Below are positions 19,986-29,539 of a stretch of DNA of 64,000 nucleotides, in pieces. This DNA comes from Acidobacteriaceae bacterium (GTDB taxonomy: Bacteria; Acidobacteriota; Terriglobia; Terriglobales; Acidobacteriaceae): the NCBI GenBank assembly GCA_027449545.1, contig DAIDLI010000080.1, positions 37,818-101,817 on the forward strand, in the 5' to 3' direction. Position 1 is the first letter of the stretch. Each line of letters starts with the position of its first letter. The position numbers and the translations under genes are program-made. The notes below the pieces were generated by a model that worked only from the letters and a program-made list of their open reading frames with translations, made no database searches and was not told the origin of the DNA.

Positions 19986-21692
19986 ATGACGCGAGAGGTT
20001 GAAGCAATGGGCAGGGCATGGATCGTGTCAGTCACTATGCTGTTTTGGATGAGCGCGCTTGTGTGCGGGTGTTCTGGTGGTAAAGCGGCCAGCTCATCTG
20101 GCGCGCCGGCCCAGAGCGACGTTGACCTCGCGCTAGGGAAGCCGTATATCGTCCAGGATCCTTGGCTCGACCCGCAATGGGTACAGAGTGAAACATCGCA
20201 CCCGGACACGAACGGCACTAAACTTACCGACGGAGTGTACGGAACGGCAACGGTGGCAAACTTTGTCGGCTATCTGCGGGATGACTACCGGAACATCGAC
20301 GTGGATCTCGGCGACATTCAAACCATCCACAGTGCCTCCGCAGGATTCCTCCAGGATGTTCACGCTGGAATCTACTTTCCAGAAACAGTTACGTTCTATC
20401 TTTCCTCTGACGGAACCAACTGGGCACAGATCCGAACCGTGCCAACCGCCATTCCACTGGATACGACCAGCAGTAATGGCAGCAGCAGTATCTACCAGAC
20501 CTTCTCGCTTTCCGGTTTAAACTATGCTGCCCGCTACATTCGCATCCACTTTCAGACGCACGTCTGGGTATTTTGCGATGAAGTTCGAGTTATGGGATTG
20601 ACCACGATTGCTGCGACGGTTCCCTTTCCTACGGTGACTCCGCCGGTTGCAACTCCGTCGCTGGGCTTTCCAAAGGCTGGGCCTCTTACCGGCGGCGCAT
20701 CCCAGCAGGCGCTCATCTACAACGGCTACACCGCGAATGATACCAGCACGTGGACAGTTGCTGACTTTAAGCCATACGTTACCTATGTGGACACGAGCGG
20801 AAACAGCCAAAGTATGCTCTTCGACAGTTTCCTTTTCCTCCCCGAAGGCACTGCGCCCTCGGGCGATAGCTTTGGTGCTTCTGGAACGCCGTCGAACCAG
20901 GCGGACTGGCAATATTACATCGACAATACTTTTGACCCGGCCAATCAGCTAACTGCGCTGAATGCAGCGGTGGCGAATGCGCATACTGCACTGCACAACG
21001 ATCTGAACCCTGCGGTGGTCATTGCGATTCCCTATCCATCGCCTTCCCAGACGCAATTCTCAGCGGGCCTCAACTTCAATCAGAACCAGGTTGGCAACAG
21101 CACCGCGCAACAGAATCGCTTCAATGCCATCAAATGGTATATCGATACGGTGATCCAGAACTGGAACACTGCGGGCTACACAAACCTGAACCTCATGGGC
21201 TTCTACTGGTACGATGAAAACATCGAATATGGGTTGAGCACGATCGAGATTCCTCTAATCCAGCAAGTTGCTGCCTATATCCATTCCCGAGGGTATAAGT
21301 TTTATTGGATTCCGGACTACCAGGGTCAGGGATTCCAGGTCTGGCAGCAACTCGGATTTGACATCGCGAACATGCAGCCCAACTATTACACTGCCCCATC
21401 GAGTGTTCCCGCACAGCGTCTTGCCGTAGCAGCTGCCATCTCAAAGCAATATGGTATGGGCATTGAAATCGAGATGGACGACAATATACTAAACATGACC
21501 CCGAGCGGTTCCACCTACCGCACAAAAGTGCAGAGTTACTTCAGCTATGGAGGTACCGAGGGATATAAGGGCACTTTTTGCAACTGGTATCAAGGCATCA
21601 AGACGCTCGAAAATGCATCCCAAAGCACCAACGCCCCGGTTCGTGCAGTCTACGATTCGTCGGAGCAGTGGATGATGCCGACGTCCCAATAG
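19986..21692 (+). CDS. DUF4855-type protein with N-terminal discoidin-like module, copy 2
   Basis: Near-collinear paralogue of 17076-18863; lipoprotein-like signal SALVCGCSGG. Confidence 0.8.
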   Translation: MTREVEAMGRAWIVSVTMLFWMSALVCGCSGGKAASSSGAPAQSDVDLALGKPYIVQDPWLDPQWVQSETSHPDTNGTKLTDGVYGTATVANFVGYLRDDYRNIDVDLGDIQTIHSASAGFLQDVHAGIYFPETVTFYLSSDGTNWAQIRTVPTAIPLDTTSSNGSSSIYQTFSLSGLNYAARYIRIHFQTHVWVFCDEVRVMGLTTIAATVPFPTVTPPVATPSLGFPKAGPLTGGASQQALIYNGYTANDTSTWTVADFKPYVTYVDTSGNSQSMLFDSFLFLPEGTAPSGDSFGASGTPSNQADWQYYIDNTFDPANQLTALNAAVANAHTALHNDLNPAVVIAIPYPSPSQTQFSAGLNFNQNQVGNSTAQQNRFNAIKWYIDTVIQNWNTAGYTNLNLMGFYWYDENIEYGLSTIEIPLIQQVAAYIHSRGYKFYWIPDYQGQGFQVWQQLGFDIANMQPNYYTAPSSVPAQRLAVAAAISKQYGMGIEIEMDDNILNMTPSGSTYRTKVQSYFSYGGTEGYKGTFCNWYQGIKTLENASQSTNAPVRAVYDSSEQWMMPTSQ

Positions 21693-21871
21693 GGCGAATG
21701 GCTGTAGTACGAGCAAGCGCAGAACACAACATCGATGAACAAATCGTCGCAGTCGAAGGAAAATGCCTGCCTGAAAAATAAGAAGTGGGTCGCGGATGCT
21801 ACGACGCGCTCTGGGGGATCAAGTGTGCTTTCCTGGACATTGCAAACGCTATAGCTTGATACCGCCTACGA

Positions 21872-23746
21872 TTATCCTTGGGGGCCGAGGAAGTGAGCCA
21901 GCCATTCCATCGCCCGCCAAACGGCTTCCGGCGTGGGGAAATGCCCTGCATGATGGTCAAAATAGCCGATATTCATGGGCTTTCCATAAAGTTGATAGAC
22001 CTGTCGTGCTGCATTGATGTAATGCCAACTTTTCGCGGTATCGTAGGTATCGCCGCCGATCAAGAGAAAGGGCCTGGGCGAGATGAGTCCAAGAAGTTCG
22101 TGCTGATCGGTCCCATTGTTCAATTTATGGATGAAGTCACCGAAATACCAAAAGTCATCATAGTTAGAGAACGAGAGTCCGATCCCCAACTCATTGGCGA
22201 CTACGGCAGTTATGCGGGAATCGAAGGCGGCTGCATAGAGCGCCATCTTGCCGCCAAGCGAATGGCCGATGATGCCGATTCGCTCGTGGTCAATCTCCGG
22301 CAGAGTAGATAGATAATCCACCAGTCGGTGCGCGTCCCAAACCCATTTGCCGAGGCCGGTACAGTGGGGATGGCGAAGCTTCAGGTTGGCTACCGCTTCA
22401 GCATACGATTCGCCGTAGCTCTCACCAAACCAACGAATGGCCACGGCAATGTAGCCCTTCTGTACGGCGGCATATGCGTACGAGTCAACGCCCATGCCCA
22501 GGAACTTACGTCCTGATAAGTCGCGCCCTGCCGGGGTATCCACGTCGTAGAAGGGCACAATCACAGCAGGGCGCGGGGTGCGGAGGTCGCTTGCCGGCAT
22601 CATGACAAGGATCTTCTCCCACCAGTCCGGCTCCACCTGAAGGTACATGAGCCGCGCGGTGTAATTCTGATCCCGCAGGATTTCGACCGTCCGGGTCTGA
22701 GGCGGCGGAGGACCAATCTCCATGGATCCGAGCAGCTTGAGCCACTTTGCCATGATCTTGTCACGGCGATATTGCCATGCTTGGATAGAGTTAGACCCGC
22801 CAACCAGAGACGTTAGATTGCCAATCGACGATTGATAGCCAGCGGGAGCATTGTTATAGGGATTGAACCAATCCGGTGAGAGCTGGGATGCGGGGAGAAC
22901 AGGTTTAGGCGCCGCAGTGCGGCAGATCCGAAAACCTGTGAAGCGGCTCTTATATTCTGGCTCCATTGACGACCGGTAATCACGCACCCACTCCGCCGAA
23001 GTGGTGCTGACGTACGAACCGCCCCGGACAATTCGGGCGAGGCCCCGCAAAGGTCCGGCTGGGTTATAAGAAGCCTGCGGCGTGCTTTCGGGGTTAGCGT
23101 AATCAGAAGTCCACTCCCATACGTTCCCGTACATATCATAGAGGCCGAATGCATTGGCAGGGTAACTGCCCGGCGGTTTGGTGCCTGAGTCCTTCAGTTC
23201 TTCGAGAAAGCGCCCGACGTGCTTGGTATCGGAGCTGCCAAGATTGGCTTGCAGCATCTCCCCGTTGGTGCCAGATAGGGGCCCCGCTGCATGCGCCCAT
23301 TCAGCGTCGGTGGGAAGACGGTACCCATTCCTGCTCACATCGCAAAACCCGGTTTCCAGGTTGTAGCAAGGCTCCAGGCCCTCTTCCTGGCTGCGTCGGT
23401 TGCAGTAACGGATAGCTTCCCACCAGCTTACCGTCTCCACGGGCAGATCAGAGCCTTGATGAAAGGACGGGTTATAACCCATCACCAACTCAAACTCGCT
23501 TTGAGTCAGCTCCTGCGGAGACATGAGGAACTTGCCGACGGTAACTGTTACCGGAACTGTGCTGAGCGTATCGATAACCTCATAACTCGTGCCGGGGATC
23601 TCGACCAAACGGCTGCGTGACGAGACATCTTGATCAGAACGCTCGAGGTTGGCTGCTGCCTCCAGATGGCTTTCTGCAGCGGCCATACCGGAAACCATGG
23701 TCGCCACTCCAAGAATTGAACCCTTCAGGAAATTTCGCCGCTCCAT
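21872..23746 (-). CDS. Fusion: Tat-like signal, FGE/SUMF1-like domain, C-terminal alpha/beta-hydrolase (acetyl-esterase-like)
   Basis: MERRNFLKGSILGVATMVSG; FGE-fold motifs NRRSQEEGLEPCYN, YRLPTDAEWAHAA, GLYDMYGNVWEWTSDY, RIVRGGSY, FTGFRICR; then GIIGHSLGGKMALYAAAFDSRI nucleophile elbow and GHFPTPEAVWRAMEWLAHFL; RBS AGGAAG. Confidence 0.85.
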   Translation of the reverse strand: MERRNFLKGSILGVATMVSGMAAAESHLEAAANLERSDQDVSSRSRLVEIPGTSYEVIDTLSTVPVTVTVGKFLMSPQELTQSEFELVMGYNPSFHQGSDLPVETVSWWEAIRYCNRRSQEEGLEPCYNLETGFCDVSRNGYRLPTDAEWAHAAGPLSGTNGEMLQANLGSSDTKHVGRFLEELKDSGTKPPGSYPANAFGLYDMYGNVWEWTSDYANPESTPQASYNPAGPLRGLARIVRGGSYVSTTSAEWVRDYRSSMEPEYKSRFTGFRICRTAAPKPVLPASQLSPDWFNPYNNAPAGYQSSIGNLTSLVGGSNSIQAWQYRRDKIMAKWLKLLGSMEIGPPPPQTRTVEILRDQNYTARLMYLQVEPDWWEKILVMMPASDLRTPRPAVIVPFYDVDTPAGRDLSGRKFLGMGVDSYAYAAVQKGYIAVAIRWFGESYGESYAEAVANLKLRHPHCTGLGKWVWDAHRLVDYLSTLPEIDHERIGIIGHSLGGKMALYAAAFDSRITAVVANELGIGLSFSNYDDFWYFGDFIHKLNNGTDQHELLGLISPRPFLLIGGDTYDTAKSWHYINAARQVYQLYGKPMNIGYFDHHAGHFPTPEAVWRAMEWLAHFLGPQG

Positions 23747-23790
23747 CGCATTTGCTTCCTTTCGCGTTATGTCCAGAAACTTCATTCGAC

Positions 23791-25887
23791 TTATGGCTGC
23801 GCGTGGGGGGGCTGATCTCCGCTGGCGGCATCGACCAAGTGTTGAATTGCAGGCAACACCGCGAAGTCGACTAGCTCTTCGTGTTGCGTGGCCTGGTTGA
23901 GCAATTGTTTTTGCGCCGCCAGCCAATCAGCGGGAGGCGGAGTGTTCCGGGCCAGATAGTCAAGCGACTCCAGACCAGCCGTGCCGAGTTTGGGCCATTG
24001 GCCAATTCGGTCGGAAGCCTGCTGCAACCGCGGCGAGTGCATGGCATATCGCGCAACTGCAGGCGCAGCCGCTATCCATGCTTTGAAGATAGAGCGAAGT
24101 TGACTGGCTGCGGCCGCATCGCCATGCAGCGCGCGGTCCACGAGTTGATCCATCTCTTGGCGAAGCGGCGGGTCGGGACGGACCGCATCGACCAGAAGGT
24201 CAAACGACGTGAGCTGCGTGGGATGCTCTTGCTTGTAGCGAATGGAAGTATCAACCGGCTGCAGCGTGCTGGCGAAGAGCATCAGGGGTTCGTCGTCGGC
24301 GGTGCCGGCAAGCTGACGCAGGCCGCGGTTGGGGTCGGCGATGTGGTCGAGTCCGTCAGCATCCAGACGTAGCGACTCAACGTCCAGACGGCGATACATG
24401 TCATTTGTATCGCGATCGGAGGCGGGTGACCACAAGCGCTCGGCAACCGCAGCAGCGCGCGGCCAGATACGCGAGTCCACACTGTCAGGAGAGATCTGTT
24501 CGCTCCACATGCAAGCCTCTCCACCGAGGATCAGCTTAGCCTGGGCGGGCGTCAGGTTTGCTTCGGCAGGCACAGGGTCGGCTAGGAATACCTGGGCCGC
24601 GGTATACATGTGGTCAAGATAGTAAGGATGGGCATAGAGTTCGCGATGGCCCTCTTTGGCGCCCTCGATTAGGAATTGATCGCGGTGCCACACCTCGATG
24701 ACGGCGTTCTTGGGCAGAGCGGGGTTCAGGATCTCGTCCCAGCCCACTGTGCGTTTGTGATAACGGCCCAGGATCTTTTGCACGCGGGTGCTGAAGTAGG
24801 TTTGGAGCTGCGCAGTGGTGGTGTAACCGTGGGCCTTCATAAAAGCGCGGATATGGGGGTTGGCGCGCCATTCCTTGCCGTTACTTTCATCGCCGCCGAT
24901 GTGCATATAGGGGTCAGGAAAGAGCCGGGCCATCTCGCCTAGGAATGCATCGAGGAACTGGTAGGTCGAATTCCGGGTGGGGTCGAATGCGGAATCAAAG
25001 ATGCCAAAACTCGTTTGTACGGAATAGGGGCCAGGCGCGCTGCCAAGGTTGGGATAGCCAACCATCCAAGAGGTGGAGTGGCCGGGCATATCGAACTCCG
25101 GTACCACGCGGATGCCACGCGCCGAAGCGTAAGTAATCACATCGCGTACCTGCTGCTGCGTGTAGTAAAGACCGTTGGAGCCCATCTCTTGCAGCCGGGG
25201 AAAGACGTGGCTTTCGATTCGGAAGCCCTGGTCCTCGGTGAGGTGCCAGTGGAAGACGTTGAGCTTGACCGCAGCCATTCCGTCGAGCGTTCGATAGATT
25301 ACGTTGAGGGGCATGAAGTGACGTCCGCAGTCGAGCATCAGGCCGCGCCAGGGAAAGCGTGGAGCATCCTGAATGTGGACAGCAGGGAAGACGAAGCCGC
25401 TGCCTGCGGGCTGCGCAAGCTGAAGAAGTGTCTGCAGGCCGCGTAGCGCGCCGATGTCGGTGTTGGCGCGGAGCGTGATGTGTTGGGGCCCCGCATCGAG
25501 CGTGTAACTCTCATCCTCGTCCGGCGTGGGAAAAGCGTCGCTGGCGGCAGAGCGCACATCGATGGTGAAGGTAGCACTGGCGGCGTTGGCGGTGGGCGTG
25601 AGCGCCATCTGCACACCGGTGTACATCTCCAAGTGGTGGATGAAGCGTACGGCGCCCTGGCGGAGGCGGTTGCCGTTGTTGCCGTGGAGTGCGTAAATGA
25701 AGGTGGTTCTGATGGGCATGTCGCCTGCCTCTTCCGTAAGCGAGGCCGGCTGCGGCATGAGAGTGTTGATGAAGGTGGCGGGCGCAGGGGATTGAGCCAT
25801 CAGGGGCACAACGGCTAGCGATAGAACCAGGCCAGCAACCGTGCTACGGCGAGCAGCGGCAGATACAAAGCGAATTGCTCCGGTCAT
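23791..25887 (-). CDS. Glycoside hydrolase family 20 beta-N-acetylhexosaminidase
   Basis: WRGLMLDCGRHFMPLNVIYRTLDGMAAVKLNVFHWHLTEDQGFRIES, VVPEFDMPGHSTSW, HIGGDES (catalytic D-E), GGEACMWSE. Confidence 0.95.
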   Translation of the reverse strand: MTGAIRFVSAAARRSTVAGLVLSLAVVPLMAQSPAPATFINTLMPQPASLTEEAGDMPIRTTFIYALHGNNGNRLRQGAVRFIHHLEMYTGVQMALTPTANAASATFTIDVRSAASDAFPTPDEDESYTLDAGPQHITLRANTDIGALRGLQTLLQLAQPAGSGFVFPAVHIQDAPRFPWRGLMLDCGRHFMPLNVIYRTLDGMAAVKLNVFHWHLTEDQGFRIESHVFPRLQEMGSNGLYYTQQQVRDVITYASARGIRVVPEFDMPGHSTSWMVGYPNLGSAPGPYSVQTSFGIFDSAFDPTRNSTYQFLDAFLGEMARLFPDPYMHIGGDESNGKEWRANPHIRAFMKAHGYTTTAQLQTYFSTRVQKILGRYHKRTVGWDEILNPALPKNAVIEVWHRDQFLIEGAKEGHRELYAHPYYLDHMYTAAQVFLADPVPAEANLTPAQAKLILGGEACMWSEQISPDSVDSRIWPRAAAVAERLWSPASDRDTNDMYRRLDVESLRLDADGLDHIADPNRGLRQLAGTADDEPLMLFASTLQPVDTSIRYKQEHPTQLTSFDLLVDAVRPDPPLRQEMDQLVDRALHGDAAAASQLRSIFKAWIAAAPAVARYAMHSPRLQQASDRIGQWPKLGTAGLESLDYLARNTPPPADWLAAQKQLLNQATQHEELVDFAVLPAIQHLVDAASGDQPPHAQP

Positions 25888-25913
25888 GAATTAACTCCTG
25901 TAGATACCTGGAT

Positions 25914-26984
25914 TCATTCTGTACCCAGATAGAGAAGCTTCAGGGCATTGTCGCGGTAGAGTTTGCGCAGCACGTCATCCGGCAGAAAGACGCCATGAAT
26001 GCTCCAGCGCCCCTGGCGCGAAGCGTGCGAGGGGTAATCGAAGTACTCATCTGCAGTTTCAAGAAAGCGGTAGTAGAGGCGGTACATCTCCACCTCCGGC
26101 AGCAGATCGGTGCCAAAGATAATGCGGTCCGCGTATTTCGTCAAAAAGGTGCGCGCGGTGTAGGGTTGCCGGCCCAGTTCCGCCACGCGCGCGCTTATAT
26201 CGATGTAGAGATTGGGATGCTGGTCGAGGAGCTTGCCCACGGAAGCCAGGTCTTCACTGCCTTCGGCAAGGTGTGCGCCGACGAAGGTAGTTTTTGGATG
26301 GCGGGCAAAGACGCGATTGCGCTGCTCAAGCAACTCGGCCTTGGAGACCGGCGAGCCGTGGAAGCTCCAGTCCGGATGCGCCGCCAACTCTTCGTAGCGC
26401 TCGTTGAAGCGGTCGATGGGCCGGAAGAACGCATCGGGGTCGGCGGTGTGAAACATGACGGGGATGCCAAGCTCTGCAGCCTTGTCGAAAAGAGGCGCCC
26501 ATCGCTCATCGTCGATGCGCAGCAGAGCGCCGGAGCCGTCACGGACGCTTAACCCCAGGTCTTTCCAGAACTTGATGCCGCGGGCGCCGTGCTCCACGAG
26601 TCGCTCCAGCCGGTCGAGCGAGAGCGGAAGGAAATCGGCGCGCTCCACTCCCGACCAGTCCATCCAGCCATACGAGTGAAATCGGTCTGGTGCCGTGTGA
26701 TGAAAGCGGTCCAGGATGTCCAGAGCCGCCTGCCCGGTGTGCATGGTAATGTTGATGAGCTTTTCCACGCCGCACGTGTCCATGATGCGGAGAACATGCT
26801 CCGGCGTGAGCGAGTCGAGATGGTTGTGGTAGTCGATAACGGGGAACCGGGGATGCGTGATGGTGTGCTCGCCCACCTTGAGTTCAGTGCGCGGGGCAAA
26901 ATCACTCAGGCGTAGATCGACCTCGGCCCGGGCATTGACCATCGTGACAAACTTATCGTCTTGATTCGGAATCGAACTCGACAT
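25914..26984 (-). CDS. Amidohydrolase-family (Amidohydro_2-like) TIM-barrel hydrolase
   Basis: FPVIDYHNHLDSLTPEHVLRIMDTCGVEKLINI, GIPVMFHTADP, FVGAHLAE, RIIFGTDLLPE metal-site-like motifs. Confidence 0.85.
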   Translation of the reverse strand: MSSSIPNQDDKFVTMVNARAEVDLRLSDFAPRTELKVGEHTITHPRFPVIDYHNHLDSLTPEHVLRIMDTCGVEKLINITMHTGQAALDILDRFHHTAPDRFHSYGWMDWSGVERADFLPLSLDRLERLVEHGARGIKFWKDLGLSVRDGSGALLRIDDERWAPLFDKAAELGIPVMFHTADPDAFFRPIDRFNERYEELAAHPDWSFHGSPVSKAELLEQRNRVFARHPKTTFVGAHLAEGSEDLASVGKLLDQHPNLYIDISARVAELGRQPYTARTFLTKYADRIIFGTDLLPEVEMYRLYYRFLETADEYFDYPSHASRQGRWSIHGVFLPDDVLRKLYRDNALKLLYLGTE

Positions 26985-27082
26985 GATGGCTCCATATGAA
27001 AATACAGAGGAGATTTAGGTAACGCCTGCGCGCATTGAGTATGCCTTGCTCGGACCCAAAACGGGTCTGCTTCTCTCGTGAC

Positions 27083-27095
27083 TTGTAGTGTACAA
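27083..27095. promoter_or_regulatory. Palindrome TTGTA-gtg-TACAA in the divergent 26984/27219 intergenic region; candidate operator
   Basis: Overlaps a plausible minus-strand -10 (TTGTTT-17-TACACT). Confidence 0.45.
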
Positions 27096-27116
27096 TGCGA
27101 AAGAAAAAGAAACAAA

Positions 27117-27156
27117 AGATAATGCGCGAAATAGTTGTACACGATGCGCATTATCT
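27117..27156. repeat. 11-bp perfect inverted repeat AGATAATGCGC...GCGCATTATCT (18-nt spacer) in MFS gene 5' region
   Basis: Arms 27117-27127 and 27146-27156. Confidence 0.6.
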
Positions 27157-27218
27157 GGGTTCTGCAGCGTGTATGCCTTCCTTGGATTACCCCGAGGCAG
27201 CGAAAGGAAATCGGCCGT

Positions 27219-29015
27219 ATGCCACCACCCAGTTCCCCGCCCGCTTCCGTTCAGGCTGTGCCCGGAACATTGCGCCGCTACAACGCGATCCTTCTGCTCG
27301 TGGCCGGGCTAGGTGGCCTGCTCTATGGCATCGACGTGGGAATCATCGGTGGAGCATTGCCCTATCTCGAAGCCACCTCAGGCCTGACCGCCGCCGAGTT
27401 ATCGGTCATTGTGGCCGCGGTGCTGCTGGGCAGTGTCTTCTCCACACTCTTCGCCGGCATTCTGGCCGACTGGATGGGACGCAAGCGGTTGATGATCCTC
27501 AGCGGTCTTACCTTTGCTTTCAGCATCCCGATCATTGCGCTCTCGCAAGGGTATGGGCCGCTGTTCTTTGGGCGGCTGCTGCAAGGCATGAGCGGTGGCC
27601 TGGTCGGTGTAGTGGTTCCGCTCTATCTTGCTGAATGCCTGTCGGCCAACAGTCGCGGTAAGGGCACGGCGATCTTTCAGTGGATGCTCACCGTTGGTAT
27701 CGTGGGTGCTGCGCTGGTGGGCATCTACTTCAGCTACCGTGTGGCCGCGGTGGCGCGGATGGACGATGCCGTATTACTCTTCCACTTCAAGGACAGCGCC
27801 TGGCGCAGCATCTTCTGGGTTTCGTTGCCGCCGGGAATTTTGTTCGTGTTGGGCAGCCTGCTGGTCAGCGAATCACCCCGTTGGCTGTTTCGCCGGGGCG
27901 CAAGGGAAAAGGCATATGCCGCTCTGCTCAAGTCGCGCACCCCTCAGCAGGCTGCGCTCGAAATCGAAGAGATGGCTGCTACGGCGCAGGCTGCGCGCAT
28001 CCAATCCGCTGGTGCACGGGGTAGCGACTCGCTGCTGCAGCGCAAATATGTGATCCCCTTCCTGCTGGCCTGCGCAATTCTATTTTGCAATACCGCCACC
28101 GGCGTCAACTCCATCATTGGCTATAACGCCGGCATCCTGCTCCAGGGCGGGTTGAATGACCTGCACGCGCACTGGGGCTATGTCATCTTCACCTCTGTTA
28201 ATTTCCTCGCTACCAGCATCGGCATGGTCCTGGTGGACCGCAAGGGGCGCCGCTTCCTCCTGGTGCTGGGCACGGCAGGTGTTGTCGTCTCGCTGCTGAG
28301 CGTAGGCCTGCTTTTCAGAACCTCCGAGAGGCATACCGTTGACTGCCGCGCCGCGGTACAAGCGATGGTGGGGCCCGGTCAGCAACTGACGATACACTTC
28401 GACCCCGCTCTGGCCAGCAAATTGCTGGCTGCGCAGAGCGTGACCAACGGCATCGAGAGCCGGCGTGCTTCACTGGCCATCATTTATTCCTATGGCGGGT
28501 TTACCGCAGCCACCGACTTCATGCGCTCCGACGATCCGGCCGCTGCCCCCATCGAGATTAACCGCGCCAGTTGTGTCCCCGCCAACAGAATCGAAGCATT
28601 TTTCAAGAATCCCTTCGCGCACCTGCGGACTGCCCGGACGGCGCCACTGAGGATAGACAAAGCGCTGGTGGGAAGCATCCCCGCACCGCGGCATGGCTGG
28701 CTGGTAGCGCTGGGCCTGTACTGCTTCATTGCCTTTTTTGCGCTGGGGCCGGGCGTGGTGGTCTGGGTGGCGCTCAGCGAATTGATGCCCACGCGTATCC
28801 GCTCGAATGGGATGAGCGTCGCATTGGTCATCAATCAAATCGTCTCTACCACGCTGGCCGGCATCTTTCTGCCCTTCGTCAGCAAGCATGGGTATTCATC
28901 GATGTTCTTCCTCTTTGCCGGATTTGCAACGGCTTACTTCCTGGTCGCTACCCTCTTTCTGCCAGAGACAAAGGGCAAAACACTCGAGGAGATCGAAGCC
29001 TATTTCGCTTCGTAG
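27219..29015 (+). CDS. MFS sugar-porter family transporter with a large extra loop
   Basis: GGLLYGIDVGIIGGALPYL, GILADWMGRKRLM, GRLLQGMSGGLVGVVVPLYLAE, DRKGRRFLL, LPETKGKTLEEIE signatures. Confidence 0.93.
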   Translation: MPPPSSPPASVQAVPGTLRRYNAILLLVAGLGGLLYGIDVGIIGGALPYLEATSGLTAAELSVIVAAVLLGSVFSTLFAGILADWMGRKRLMILSGLTFAFSIPIIALSQGYGPLFFGRLLQGMSGGLVGVVVPLYLAECLSANSRGKGTAIFQWMLTVGIVGAALVGIYFSYRVAAVARMDDAVLLFHFKDSAWRSIFWVSLPPGILFVLGSLLVSESPRWLFRRGAREKAYAALLKSRTPQQAALEIEEMAATAQAARIQSAGARGSDSLLQRKYVIPFLLACAILFCNTATGVNSIIGYNAGILLQGGLNDLHAHWGYVIFTSVNFLATSIGMVLVDRKGRRFLLVLGTAGVVVSLLSVGLLFRTSERHTVDCRAAVQAMVGPGQQLTIHFDPALASKLLAAQSVTNGIESRRASLAIIYSYGGFTAATDFMRSDDPAAAPIEINRASCVPANRIEAFFKNPFAHLRTARTAPLRIDKALVGSIPAPRHGWLVALGLYCFIAFFALGPGVVVWVALSELMPTRIRSNGMSVALVINQIVSTTLAGIFLPFVSKHGYSSMFFLFAGFATAYFLVATLFLPETKGKTLEEIEAYFAS

Positions 29016-29426
29016 ACGCCATGGCGATGTGTCCGGCAAACCCATACTGCATGGCGTCGGTTTTGAACTGCCGCTCTCGAACAGCATTGAATGCGGGCCT
29101 TTACTCGGGGTTGGCAAAGCGTGGGTGCGCTCTTCTCCAGACGCGGTGAGGATGCGGAAACGCTGCCCATCTATCGGGCAAGAAGCGAAGGGAAGACGCG
29201 AGCCGGGATGTCCTTGCTTTGTTCTTCTGATGACATAGCTCGGCGCTGACGGGATAGCATCAGGTTAATATCACTGGGTCCAGACGCGGAGAGCAAATCA
29301 TAGCGCCGAGCTGCTCGATCAGAGATGTTGAATTTGTACAGATCGAAACGCGCGGGCCGCAACCGACAGAATTGATGTGGGTTAAAAACGACCGGAAAAA
29401 TATATCCGGGCCCCCAAATAGTATGC

Positions 29427-29454
29427 TTGACAGCCTGTCTATACGTGCTATCAT
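29427..29454 (+). promoter_or_regulatory. Promoter (TTGACA-16-TATCAT) with CTGTCTATACGTG in spacer
   Basis: TTGACAgcCTGTCTATACGTGcTATCAT upstream of TonB receptor 2. Confidence 0.65.
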
Positions 29455-29539
29455 TTCCGGTGAACCTCAAATAGAGCTGTGGATTGGCTTCTATTTCTCT
29501 CCCTGGGCCTTCGAGACCTTCAATTAACCGGAGGATGTG

